The notes below the pieces were generated by a model, which did not search any database, was not told where the DNA came from, and worked only from the letters and a program-made list of their open reading frames with translations. Shown one piece after another: positions 50,476 through 60,303 of a stretch of 64,000 nucleotides of DNA (the first letter of the stretch is position 1; every line of letters starts with the position of its first letter). Made by a program: the position numbers and the translations under genes. This stretch comes from Pannonibacter phragmitetus_B (GTDB taxonomy: Bacteria; Pseudomonadota; Alphaproteobacteria; Rhizobiales; Stappiaceae). The stretch is from assembly GCF_050510895.1 (NCBI RefSeq), contig NZ_JBNINT010000001.1:2232001-2296000 (forward strand). The letters are read 5' to 3'.

Positions 50476-51084
50476 ATGATCCCGTTTTCCGCAGCAGCCG
50501 AGAATAACAAGACCCCGATCCTCGAAATCCTGAAAGACGCCTTTGCCGGGTCAAGCCGCGTGCTGGAGATTGCCAGCGGCACGGGCCAGCATGCGGTGCA
50601 TTTTGCCAAGAACCTGCCGCATCTCGTCTGGCAGCCCAGCGATCTGCCCGAGCATCTGGCAGGCCTTGAACAGCGGATCATCGACACCGACCTCGACAAC
50701 ATTGAGGAACCGCTGGAACTCGACGTGCTTGACCTGCCTTGGCCGACGCCGGACCGGGAAGCAGACGATGCCTTCGACGCCATCTACACCTCGAACAGCC
50801 TGCACATTGTCAGCTGGGAGGGCGTGGAAGCATTCTTTGAAGGTGTCGGCGAAACGCTGGCAGAAGGCGGCACGCTCGCCATCTATGGTGCCTTCAAATA
50901 TGGCGGGGCCTTCACCACGCCCAGCAACGAAGCCTTCGACCAGAGCCTGCGCAAGAAGGACCCGAAAAGCGGGCTGCGTGACTTTGAACAGGTTGACGCC
51001 CTCGCACGCGGCATTGGCCTGACGCTGCTCGCCGACCATGCGATGCCCGCCAACAATCAGTTGCTAATCTACCGGCGGGGTTAA
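50476..51084 (+). CDS. DUF938 SAM-dependent methyltransferase-like protein
   Basis: The 202-residue product has SAM motif I as LEIASGTGQHAVHFA (about residues 30-44) and the DUF938 pattern IPFSAAAENNKTPILEIL, WQPSDLPEHL and IYGAFKYGGAFTTPSN. It is a Rossmann methyltransferase of unknown substrate. It follows cobD by 36 bases and may be co-transcribed, without a known B12 role. Confidence 0.85.
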   Translation: MIPFSAAAENNKTPILEILKDAFAGSSRVLEIASGTGQHAVHFAKNLPHLVWQPSDLPEHLAGLEQRIIDTDLDNIEEPLELDVLDLPWPTPDREADDAFDAIYTSNSLHIVSWEGVEAFFEGVGETLAEGGTLAIYGAFKYGGAFTTPSNEAFDQSLRKKDPKSGLRDFEQVDALARGIGLTLLADHAMPANNQLLIYRRG

Positions 51085-51170
51085 GGGGCACAGGCCCTTT
51101 CCACACACTCGGAGTCGTCCCGGACGAAGCAAAGCGTGAGCCGGGATGACTCAGTGCCTGCGGCTATAAG

Positions 51171-51191
51171 ACGGGCCCCGCTGGGGCCCGT
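51171..51191. terminator. Shared hairpin between DUF938 gene and pccB
   Basis: ACGGGCCCC at 51171-51179 and GGGGCCCGT at 51183-51191 form a perfect 9-bp stem with a three-base loop. It sits midway between two convergent stops (51084 and 51201). T-runs are poor on both sides, so it is a moderate call as a bidirectional terminator. Confidence 0.55.
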
Positions 51192-51200
51192 AACTGTTTC

Positions 51201-52734
<1,534 letters not shown>

Positions 52735-52939
52735 CCGCCTCTTCAGAAAAATCTTGCTGCCAAAGGATCTAGCACGGCCGGACCGCAAGCGAGAAGTCAG
52801 CACAAAGAAGGACCTTGGCCGTCGAGGCGACGAGGATCTGCACAACTTCTAGGCACATGAGCGTGAAGATTGTTCTTTTGCAGCCTGCGTGGATTTGTCA
52901 TGCTTGCCTAAATGAACAGCAATAACGGCGGGGTACGGA

Positions 52940-54363
52940 ATGGCGCCAGAGCGGGAGGTCTTCAATGAGATGCTGGGAGCAGACGGGCGGCCAAGGCCGG
53001 CCTACGCAAGACTGGCCGAGTGGCTCGACAACCAGCCGAAAAACTTCCTGACGCGCAAGAGCCGGGAAGCAGAAACGATCTTCAGGCGCCTTGGCATCAC
53101 CTTTGCCGTCTATGGTGCCCAGGAGGCGACGGAACGCCTCATCCCCTTCGACCCCATCCCGCGTATCATCTCCGCCGCCGAGTGGCGCCGCCTGTCGGCC
53201 GGCATCGAGCAGCGTGTACGTGCCCTCAACGCCTTTCTGCACGATATCTATCACCGGCAGGAGATCATCCGGGCCGGGCGCATTCCAGCTGAACTGATCC
53301 TTCAGAATGAAGCATTCCTGCCGGAGATGGTGGGTTTCACCCCTGCCCGGCGCGTCTACTCGCACATCATCGGCACCGATCTGGTGCGCGTTGGCGAGAA
53401 TGACTTCTACGTGCTGGAAGACAACACGCGCACACCTTCCGGCGTCTCCTACATGCTGGAGAACCGGGAGACCATGATGCGCATGTTCCCGGATCTGTTC
53501 CAGATGCACCGGGTGGCGGCGATCGAACAGTATCCGGATCTTCTGCGCCAGACGCTGGAAAGCGTTGCACCCGATACGACGCGCAAGGAACCGACGATCT
53601 GCATCCTGACGCCGGGCATCTACAACTCGGCCTATTTCGAGCACGCGTTCCTTGCAGACCAGATGGGCGTGGAGCTGGTCGAGGGGCGCGATCTCTTCGT
53701 CGACAATGGCAAGGTCTGGATGCGTACCACGCGCCAGCCCAAGCAGGTGGACGTGATTTACCGGCGCATAGACGATGCCTTCCTTGATCCCCTCACCTTC
53801 CGCCCGGACTCGATGCTTGGCGTGCCGGGGCTGTTCGATGCCTACCGGGCCGGCACGGTTACCATCTGCAATGCGCCGGGCACCGGAATTGCCGATGACA
53901 AGGCCATCTATGCCTATGTGCCGGACATCATCGAATTCTATACCGGCCAGAAGCCGATTCTGAACAACGTGCCGACCTGGAACTGCTCGCGTCCGGACGA
54001 CTTTGCCTATGTGCTCGACAACCTGGCCGACATCGTCGTCAAGGAAGTGCATGGCTCGGGCGGCTACGGCATGCTGATCGGCCCCACCGCGTCCAAGCGC
54101 GAAATTGCCGCCTTCCGGGAAGTCCTGAAGGCCAATCCGAAGAACTATATTGCCCAGCCGACCCTGTCGCTGTCTGCCTGCCCAACCCATGTGGCTTCCG
54201 GGGTTGCCCCGCGCCATGTGGACCTGCGCCCCTATGTCCTGATCGGTGATCAGGTGCGGATCACCCCGGCGGGCTGACCCGCGTGGCGCTGAAGAAGGGC
54301 TCTCTGGTCGTGAATTCGAGCCAGGGCGGCGGCACCAAGGATACCTGGGTTCTGGAGGACTGA
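52940..54363 (+). CDS. Circularly permuted ATP-grasp protein (COG2308), one frame break
   Basis: This is the first gene of the Anbu cluster. Features are EVFNEMLGADGRPRPAYARL, VLEDNTRTPSGVSYMLENR, EHAFLADQMGVELVEGRDL, and a glycine loop in VVKEVHGSGGYGMLIGP, as in the type with circularly permuted ATP-grasp. It breaks at RITPAG. One base added to CCCC at 54264-54267 gives GGLTRVALKKGSLVVNSSQG and the end TKDTWVLED at 54363, 474 residues. Such enzymes are predicted to form an amide or peptide bond using ATP; no substrate is known. It lies five bases before the alpha-E gene. Confidence 0.88.
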
Positions 54364-54368
54364 TCATC

Positions 54369-55312
54369 ATGCTCGGCCGCACAGCCGCCTCCCTTTCTGG
54401 ATGTCGCGCTACAAGGAGCGCTCCCACAACACCGCACGCCTGCTGGAAGCGGCATGGCGCACGGCCATGATCCCGCAGCCCGGCATGGACGTGGCCGAGG
54501 ACTGGCGTTCCGCGCTGGCCGGCTCCGGCTGCGAGGCCGCCTTCATGGAGAAATCCGGCGAGGTGAATTCACGCGCGGTGACGAACTTCATGCTGTTCGA
54601 CAAGGATAATCCCTCCTCTGTCCGCAACAGCCTGGAGATGGCCCGCAACAACGCCCGCGCCGTGCGCACCGGCATCACGTCAGAACTCTGGGAGGCGATC
54701 AACACCACGTGGATCGAATTCAGCGACGTGAAGCCCCACACGCTGGCGCAGGACAAGCTGCCGGAGTTCCTGACCTGGATCGGTCAGCGGGCTATGCTGT
54801 TCCGCGGTGCGCTTCTGGGCACGCTTCTGCGCGATGACGGTTATTCGTTCTCGCAGCTTGGTCATTTCGTCGAACGGGCAGACCATACGGCCCGGGTGCT
54901 GGATGCCAAATACTGGATCCTGCTGCCCGTAACCGACATGGCCGGCAAGGGGCATCATCACCAGTGGTCCTCGATCCTGCGCGTCATGTCCGGCCTCAGA
55001 AGCTATCGCTTTGCGTTCCCGAATGCGGAACTGAAGGCGGCGAACATCGCCGAGTTCCTGATCCTGCGCCGCGAAATGCCGCGCTCGCTCGCTCACAGCT
55101 ACGACTGGCTCAACAGCACGATGAACGATCTGACAGCCTTCTATGGCGAGCAGATGCCAAGTGCTCCCCTGGCTGGTACGATGCAGGAGCAGCTCAGGAC
55201 CGGGCACATGCGGGATATCTACAGCAAGGGTTTGCATGAGTTCCTGGTGGACTTCACGCTCCGGAACAACGCTTTCGCCGACCGGGTCGCCCGCGATTAC
55301 AATTTTGCCTGA
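54369..55312 (+). CDS. Alpha-E (DUF403) domain protein, one frame break
   Basis: ATG 54369 gives MLGRTAASL, then breaks; one base added to TTT at 54394-54396 yields FWMSRYKERSHNTARLLEA, the standard DUF403 start. The rest reads on (AMLFRGALLGTLLRDDGYSF, LGHFVERADHTARVLDAKYW, the ERADHTAR motif being conserved). It is all helical, about 314 residues. DUF403 proteins occur with circularly permuted ATP-grasps, sometimes fused, and are thought to work as their partner. The unrepaired frame from ATG 54401 gives a slightly short version. Confidence 0.87.
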
Positions 55313-55344
55313 TAGAAAAGGCCGAAGGCAGGAGCCAGCATCCT

Positions 55345-56160
55345 ATGCGCCTGACAATCCGCCACACGACGAAATACCGATACGATACCCCGGTTGCCAA
55401 CGCCATGCAGCAGCTGCGGCTGACACCGCCTTCCTGCGCGGGGCAGAACATCCTTGACTGGCGCATAGAGGCGCCTGGCATGGACCGCGCAACCACCTAC
55501 CACGATGCTTTCGGCAATCTGGTGCACATGATCTCAAGCCGCGAACAGCTGGAGGCCGTGACGATAACCGCCAGCGGTGCAGTGGAGACAACAGACCTTA
55601 ATGGCGTTCTGGGCGAAGAGATAGCCGAGGCGCCGGTGCGGATCTATACACGCGTCACCCCGCTGACCGAAGCCAACCAGGCAATCCGCAAGTTGTCTGG
55701 CCTTGTGACAGCGGAAGACCAGATCGGTGGCTGCCATGCCCTGATGCATGCAATCCGCGACAAGGTGGACTACAAGGTCGGCGTTACCGAGACCCACGCC
55801 ACAGCCATTCAGGTTCTCGCCTCCGGCGAAGGCGTGTGTCAGGATCACGCTCACATCTTCATCGCCGCCGCCCGTGCGGCCGGAGTGCCCGCCCGCTATG
55901 TCTCGGGCTATCTTCTGCTGGACGAGGCTCAGGAGTCGGAGGCCCACCATGCCTGGGCTGAGGCCTATATCGAGGGCCTGGGATGGGTCGGCTTTGACGT
56001 TTCCAATGCGATTTGCCCGACGGACCGTTATATCCGCTTGACGGCCGGGCTGGACTCGCGTTCCGCTGCTCCGATACGTGGCATCCGGTTTGGTGGCATG
56101 GAAGAAAACCTCAATGTCGAGGTTGATGTAGCCCGCACAGGAAGCCAGCAGCAACAATAA
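55345..56160 (+). CDS. Transglutaminase-like cysteine peptidase of the Anbu cluster
   Basis: The 271-residue product has a Bact_transglu_N domain (RLTIRHTTKYRYDTPVANAM) and a core transglutaminase fold with the triad Cys165 (GEGVCQDHA), His202 (HHAWAEAY) and Asp218 (GWVGFDVSN). No signal peptide is seen, so it acts in the cytoplasm, probably cleaving or transferring amide bonds rather than crosslinking. It is 32 bases after the alpha-E gene and 40 before Anbu. Confidence 0.9.
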   Translation: MRLTIRHTTKYRYDTPVANAMQQLRLTPPSCAGQNILDWRIEAPGMDRATTYHDAFGNLVHMISSREQLEAVTITASGAVETTDLNGVLGEEIAEAPVRIYTRVTPLTEANQAIRKLSGLVTAEDQIGGCHALMHAIRDKVDYKVGVTETHATAIQVLASGEGVCQDHAHIFIAAARAAGVPARYVSGYLLLDEAQESEAHHAWAEAYIEGLGWVGFDVSNAICPTDRYIRLTAGLDSRSAAPIRGIRFGGMEENLNVEVDVARTGSQQQQ

Positions 56161-56200
56161 CAGGCCGAAGCGGCCGGATGATGAAGCGGACCCCCTTGCC

Positions 56201-56932
56201 GTGACTTACTGCGTTGGCCTGAAACTTGATCGTGGTCTCGTCTTTGCTGCCGACACCCGCACCAATGCGGGCGTAGACAATATCGCCACCTTCAAGAAGC
56301 TGCATGTCTGGGAGGAGCCGGGCGAGCGTGTCTTCACCTTGTTGACGGCCGGCAATCTGGCCATCACCCAGTCAGTGGTGTCGATCCTGTCCGAACAGAT
56401 CGCCTCCCCCACCCTCAACAAGACCAATCTGATGAGCGTGGACACCATGTTCCAGGCAGCCCGCCTTGTCGGGCAGGCCGTGCGGGACGTGCGGGCGCTG
56501 GATGGCGATGCTCTGGCCGCGAGCGCGGAAAGCTTCTTCGTTACCTTCATCTTCGGCGGTCAGATCAAGGGCGAGGCGCCGCGCCTGTTCCAGATCTATT
56601 CGGCCGGCAACTTCATCGAAGCCACCGACGACACCATGTTCTTCCAGATCGGCGAGCACAAATACGGCAAGCCAATCCTCGACCGGGTGACACGCCGCGA
56701 CATGCGCCTTGGCGCTGCGGCCAAGATGGCGCTGCTGTCCTTCGACTCCACTCTGCGCTCGAATCTGTCGGTCGGCATGCCCATCGACCTGATGCTCTAC
56801 AACACGGACAGCTTCACCGCCCACCGTCAGAAGCGCATTGACCGGGAAGACCCCTATTTCCAGACGCTCTCCGCAGAATGGTCTAACGCCCTTCGCAAGG
56901 CATTTACGGAAATTCCGGAATTCGAGATCTGA
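56201..56932 (+). CDS. Anbu, proteasome-like Ntn hydrolase (COG3484)
   Basis: The 243-residue product is a proteasome beta-like protein of the Anbu group. GTG 56201 gives MTYCVGLKLDRGLVF; after Met removal, Thr becomes residue 1, the nucleophile of Ntn hydrolases, which decides the start. ADTRTNAGVDNIATFKKLHV contains the Asp of the active site and the next Lys is in FKKLH. It carries no signal peptide. Its ring-like or spiral assembly and its substrate are known only for a few homologues. It ends the four-gene cluster of ATP-grasp, alpha-E and transglutaminase genes. Confidence 0.92.
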   Translation: MTYCVGLKLDRGLVFAADTRTNAGVDNIATFKKLHVWEEPGERVFTLLTAGNLAITQSVVSILSEQIASPTLNKTNLMSVDTMFQAARLVGQAVRDVRALDGDALAASAESFFVTFIFGGQIKGEAPRLFQIYSAGNFIEATDDTMFFQIGEHKYGKPILDRVTRRDMRLGAAAKMALLSFDSTLRSNLSVGMPIDLMLYNTDSFTAHRQKRIDREDPYFQTLSAEWSNALRKAFTEIPEFEI

Positions 56933-57266
56933 GGCTTCGGAAGCGGGATCGTTCCAGCGGTCCGTCAGGTATTCCGTCAAGCCCCCTGCGCCGTCCCGGC
57001 CTTGTGCCGGGACCTGTTAGGGACGAGTGGCATCAGATTGAAAACTAGAAGAATTTGACCGGAATTGCGCCCATCACAGGCCCCGGCACAAGGCCGGGGC
57101 GGCGCGGCGTGTGGGGAAAGGCTGTGCTCACACACAGATTCAAGCGGTTGATAAACTGATTCAACTGCGCGGCAATCAGAAACAACAGGCTCGAAAATTG
57201 ATTCAACCGGCTGCGATTTTTATTCAGAGAGCCGCCTCAACCATCTGAATTTAAAAAACTTTCGCC
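56933..57266. repeat. 334-base intergenic region with two inverted REP-like palindromes and TGATTCAAC repeats
   Basis: The first palindrome is GTCCCGGC-CTTGT-GCCGGGAC at 56993-57013. The second, GCCCCGGC-ACAAG-GCCGGGGC at 57080-57100, is an inverted near-copy of it. Paired inverted copies are typical of dispersed extragenic palindromes; the first could also end the Anbu operon. Further on, GATTCAA occurs at 57137, 57158 and 57201, the last two as GATTCAAC. The end next to the ATP12 gene is AT-rich. No gene is seen. Confidence 0.7.
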
Positions 57267-58043
57267 TTATCCGTGACCAAGGATCAGCGCGGCAGCGTCG
57301 AATTCGGTCTTCTTGTAGGTGCGGATGCGGCGGGCCTCGGTGTCCTCGCCCCAGAGTTCCGCATTCCAGTCCTCATCCACATGGGCTGCAGCCCAGAGGT
57401 CACCGACGCCGTGGTTTCGGCGGGCGAGAAGCAGGGCGATGACGGCAGAGCCGGTGACCGTCGTCACTGTATGCAGGGCGGCGGCTTCCAGGGCCGTGAA
57501 GCTGTCGAGCGCCCTGCGAAACGCGGTAACGAGCTCCGCATCCTGCGGCACATGCATGATGCCGCCGGACAAGCGGAAACGGCCGCCGAGTTCGGCTTCA
57601 GCTGCAGCCAGCAGCGGGTCCCAGGTCTGGCGCTGGCGTTCGGTCAGCCGCTCCGGCTCGCTGGCGCGGTAGCAAAGAGCGTCATTGCCGGCATAGCGGG
57701 CAATCTCATCGGCAACGTCCGCGAACCGATCCCCAACCGCATCAATGGCCGCATTGGCAATGCGGGTCAGCGGCATGATGCCAGGGTTGATCACCTTTTC
57801 CTGCGCATGCCATTCGGCAGCAACGGCAGCAGCGAGGCGGGCATCGGGCAGAAGCAGCGGCTTGCGGCCCGGCGTCTTCACTGCGCGGCCATCCAGCAGC
57901 ACCGCATGCCCGCCCTCAGCGGGCGCATGAGAGGCAACGTCGTAGAAGCGCTTGGGCAGTTCACGGCGCGAGAGTTCCTTGGCCCGTTCGACCGGATCAT
58001 ATTTGGCGAGGTCCTCGTGGATCTCTTCAAAAATATCACGCAT
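57267..58043 (-). CDS. ATP12-family F1-ATPase assembly chaperone
   Basis: The 258-residue product belongs to the ATP12 family (PF07542), the chaperone for F1 alpha. Recognisable parts are LPKRFYDVASHAPAEGGHAV, LLDGRAVKTPGRKPLLLP, INPGIMPLTRIANAAIDAVG and YAGNDALCYRASEPERL. It is shared by mitochondria and alphaproteobacteria, a good taxonomic marker. ATG 58043 overlaps the HAD gene stop by ATGA. Confidence 0.9.
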   Translation of the reverse strand: MRDIFEEIHEDLAKYDPVERAKELSRRELPKRFYDVASHAPAEGGHAVLLDGRAVKTPGRKPLLLPDARLAAAVAAEWHAQEKVINPGIMPLTRIANAAIDAVGDRFADVADEIARYAGNDALCYRASEPERLTERQRQTWDPLLAAAEAELGGRFRLSGGIMHVPQDAELVTAFRRALDSFTALEAAALHTVTTVTGSAVIALLLARRNHGVGDLWAAAHVDEDWNAELWGEDTEARRIRTYKKTEFDAAALILGHG

Positions 58044-58723
58044 CAAAGGGTCTCCAGTGTCCAGCCAAGGCAGCGTGCAATCGCGCCATCGATTTCGTCA
58101 AATTGATCAATAACGGCATGAGCCCCGGCCCCATGCAGCAGGTCCGCCGTGTGATAGCCCCAGGACACGCCAACGGCGAGCGCACCGGCTGCACGGGCCA
58201 TCTCCATATCGAAGCTGGTGTCGCCAATCATCACCGTGCGCAGGGGCTCTGCACCCGTTTCGCCCATGGCGCGCAGAACCATGTCCGGATGCGGCTTGGA
58301 AGGGCTGGTATCGGCTGTCTGGATAGTGATGAAGCGGCCTTCCAGATCATGCAGCTTCAGCATGTGGTCAACGCCACGCCGGGCCTTGCCGGTGGCGATG
58401 CCCAGCAGCACATCGTCGCGTGCTCCAAGACGCAGAATGGCCTCGCGGGCGCCCGGATAGAGAGGATCATAGTCAAGCCCCGCCTCACGGCGGCTGCGCT
58501 TGGAAGCACGGTAGGCCTCGGACATCATGCCCACCTTGCTGCGGTGATCTGGGCCCACCAGACGGGCAAAGGCCTGTTCCAGAGACAGGCCGACGATGGA
58601 GAGCGCTTCCTTGCGGCCCGGCATCGGCAGGCCAGCGGCGGCAAAGCCAACCTCAAGCCCGTGCAGGATGGTCTCCTGGCTGTCGATCAGCGTGCCGTCG
58701 CAGTCAAAGATCACAAGATACAT
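58043..58723 (-). CDS. HAD-superfamily phosphatase, Gph-like
   Basis: The 226-residue product has DCDGTLID with nucleophile Asp7, IATGKARRG as motif II, and MIGDTSFDMEMA with conserved Asp as motifs III/IV. The four-helix cap after motif I gives a PGP/phosphoglycolate-like subclass. It lies between the rluC-type gene (15 bases upstream) and ATP12 (overlapping), so a three-gene operon is likely. The substrate is unknown. Confidence 0.87.
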   Translation of the reverse strand: MYLVIFDCDGTLIDSQETILHGLEVGFAAAGLPMPGRKEALSIVGLSLEQAFARLVGPDHRSKVGMMSEAYRASKRSRREAGLDYDPLYPGAREAILRLGARDDVLLGIATGKARRGVDHMLKLHDLEGRFITIQTADTSPSKPHPDMVLRAMGETGAEPLRTVMIGDTSFDMEMARAAGALAVGVSWGYHTADLLHGAGAHAVIDQFDEIDGAIARCLGWTLETL

Positions 58724-58738
58724 GGGCAGGTCTGGTCC

Positions 58739-59740
58739 TCAGTCTTCCTCGTCCAGCTCCGGAACATAGTCGGCAACATCGAAGCCGAGCAGGTTCCAGG
58801 TCTGCTGCATATGCGGGGGCAGCGGCGCCGAAACGTCGATCTTGCCGTGACCCGAGGGGTGCGGAATGATGATGCGCCGCGCCAGCAGATGCAGGCGGTT
58901 CTGGATGCCGCCGGGCAGCTCCCAGTTCTCCACGTTGAAATACTTGTCATCCCCGATGATCGGGTGATGAATGTGGGCGGCGTGGGCGCGAAGCTGATGC
59001 GTACGGCCTGTCACCGGCTTCATGGTCACCCAGGACAGTTTCTGCGCCGACTGTTCCACCACATTGTAGAGCGACACCGCGTGCTGGGCTTCATCCTCGC
59101 CATGGCGGGCAATGCGCATGCGCTCTTCGCTCTCGTCACGGGCGAGATAGGTAGAGATGCGGCCCTGCTTGGGCTTCGGCACCCCGGCGAGCATCGCCCA
59201 GTAGATCTTGCGGGTGTTGCGGTGGCGGAAGGACTTGGTCAGCTCCTGCGCGGCAAGGCGGGTCTTGGCGACGAGGATGATGCCCGAGGTCTCGCGGTCC
59301 AGCCGGTGCACGAGGCGGGGCTTGTTGCCCTTGCTGTCCGTGAAGGCATCCAGCATGCCGTCGAGATGGCGGCGCAGGCCCGAACCGCCCTGGACGGCCA
59401 GACCGGCCGGCTTGTTCAGCACCATCACCATGCTGTCCTCGAACAGCATCATGTCCTCGATGGCCTTGCGATCGTCGTCAATGAGCTTGGTGGACTTCGG
59501 CCGGGCGTTCTTCCGGTCATCCGCCTCGATCTCGATGCCAAGCGGCGGAATGCGCACGCTCTGGCCGGAGGCAAGGCGGGTGGCGCTTTCGGCGCGCTTG
59601 CCGTCCACACGCACCTGGCCGGTGCGCAGCAGCTTCTGCAGGTGGCCGAAGCCAAGGCCCGGGAAATGGACCTTGAACCAACGGTCGAGGCGCATGCCAG
59701 CCTCATCGGCGGACACGGTCTTGAGTTCAATAGCGGACAT
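58739..59740 (-). CDS. rluC: 23S rRNA pseudouridine synthase, RluC-type
   Basis: The 333-residue product has an N-terminal S4 RNA-binding domain (about 13-60, RLDRWFKVHFPGLGFGHLQK) and the RluA-type catalytic domain with Asp148 in HRLDRETSG, followed by PVTGRTHQLRAHAAHI. RluC converts U955, U2504 and U2580 of 23S rRNA in E. coli. The paralogue here could differ in its sites. ATG 59740 starts MSAIELKTV; the upstream frame is not conserved. Confidence 0.87.
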   Translation of the reverse strand: MSAIELKTVSADEAGMRLDRWFKVHFPGLGFGHLQKLLRTGQVRVDGKRAESATRLASGQSVRIPPLGIEIEADDRKNARPKSTKLIDDDRKAIEDMMLFEDSMVMVLNKPAGLAVQGGSGLRRHLDGMLDAFTDSKGNKPRLVHRLDRETSGIILVAKTRLAAQELTKSFRHRNTRKIYWAMLAGVPKPKQGRISTYLARDESEERMRIARHGEDEAQHAVSLYNVVEQSAQKLSWVTMKPVTGRTHQLRAHAAHIHHPIIGDDKYFNVENWELPGGIQNRLHLLARRIIIPHPSGHGKIDVSAPLPPHMQQTWNLLGFDVADYVPELDEED

Positions 59741-59916
59741 CTGGGTCTCGTTCTGGTGCGCGCCCGGCTTGAAGCGGGCATCCGGGACGGCCAATTGCAG
59801 CACGTCAAACCGGCCCGGCAGGGCGCAGCTGTTGTTGTGCCTCTCTTAAGCGTCCTTGGCCCGCAAGGGAAGAGATTTCGCAGCCCCTCCCCTCTGAAAG
59901 CTGCATGGGCGCCGCT

Positions 59917-60299
59917 CTAAGCTCCAACACTGCGCGCTATGGCAAGACCGGCGAAGACTGCCAGAATGGAAAGGAGCACCGACAGCACCACATAGAACAG
60001 GGCCACATGCACCGCCCCTTCTCCCAGAGCAGCGCCATATCCAGCGAGAAGGCGGAGAATGTCGTGAAACCGCCGAGAATGCCGGTCGCCACGAAAAGCC
60101 GCAGACCGGCCGACGTGCCCGGATTGTAGCGCAGCAGCCAGCCGATGAAGAGGCCCATAATCAGCGAGCCAGCGACATTCACCGTCAGCGTGCCATAGGG
60201 AAAATTCGGCCCGAACCAGCGCAGAGTCAGAAGGTTCACGCCATGGCGCAGCGCTGCGCCAATGCCGCCGCCAAGAGCGACGATCAGAAAATTGCCCAT
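59917..60299 (-). CDS. crcB: Fluoride channel CrcB/FluC, one frame break
   Basis: ATG 60299 begins FLIVALGGGIGAALRHGVNL, the CrcB signature, then GTLTVNVAGSLIMGLFIGWL and FVATGILGGFTTFSAFSLD. The frame fails after LLWEKG. One base added to CCCC at 60015-60018 gives AVHVALFYVVLSVLLSILAV, with a stop at 59917, 127 residues, four helices. It exports fluoride as a dimer. No fluoride riboswitch was seen before it. It is four bases downstream of the patatin-like gene. Confidence 0.9.
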
Positions 60300-60303
60300 C
60301 CCA

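Noticed and set aside
58103..59920. A 605-codon plus-strand frame opposite the HAD and rluC genes
   Set aside because: Both minus-strand genes have intact catalytic motifs; this is a high-GC shadow.
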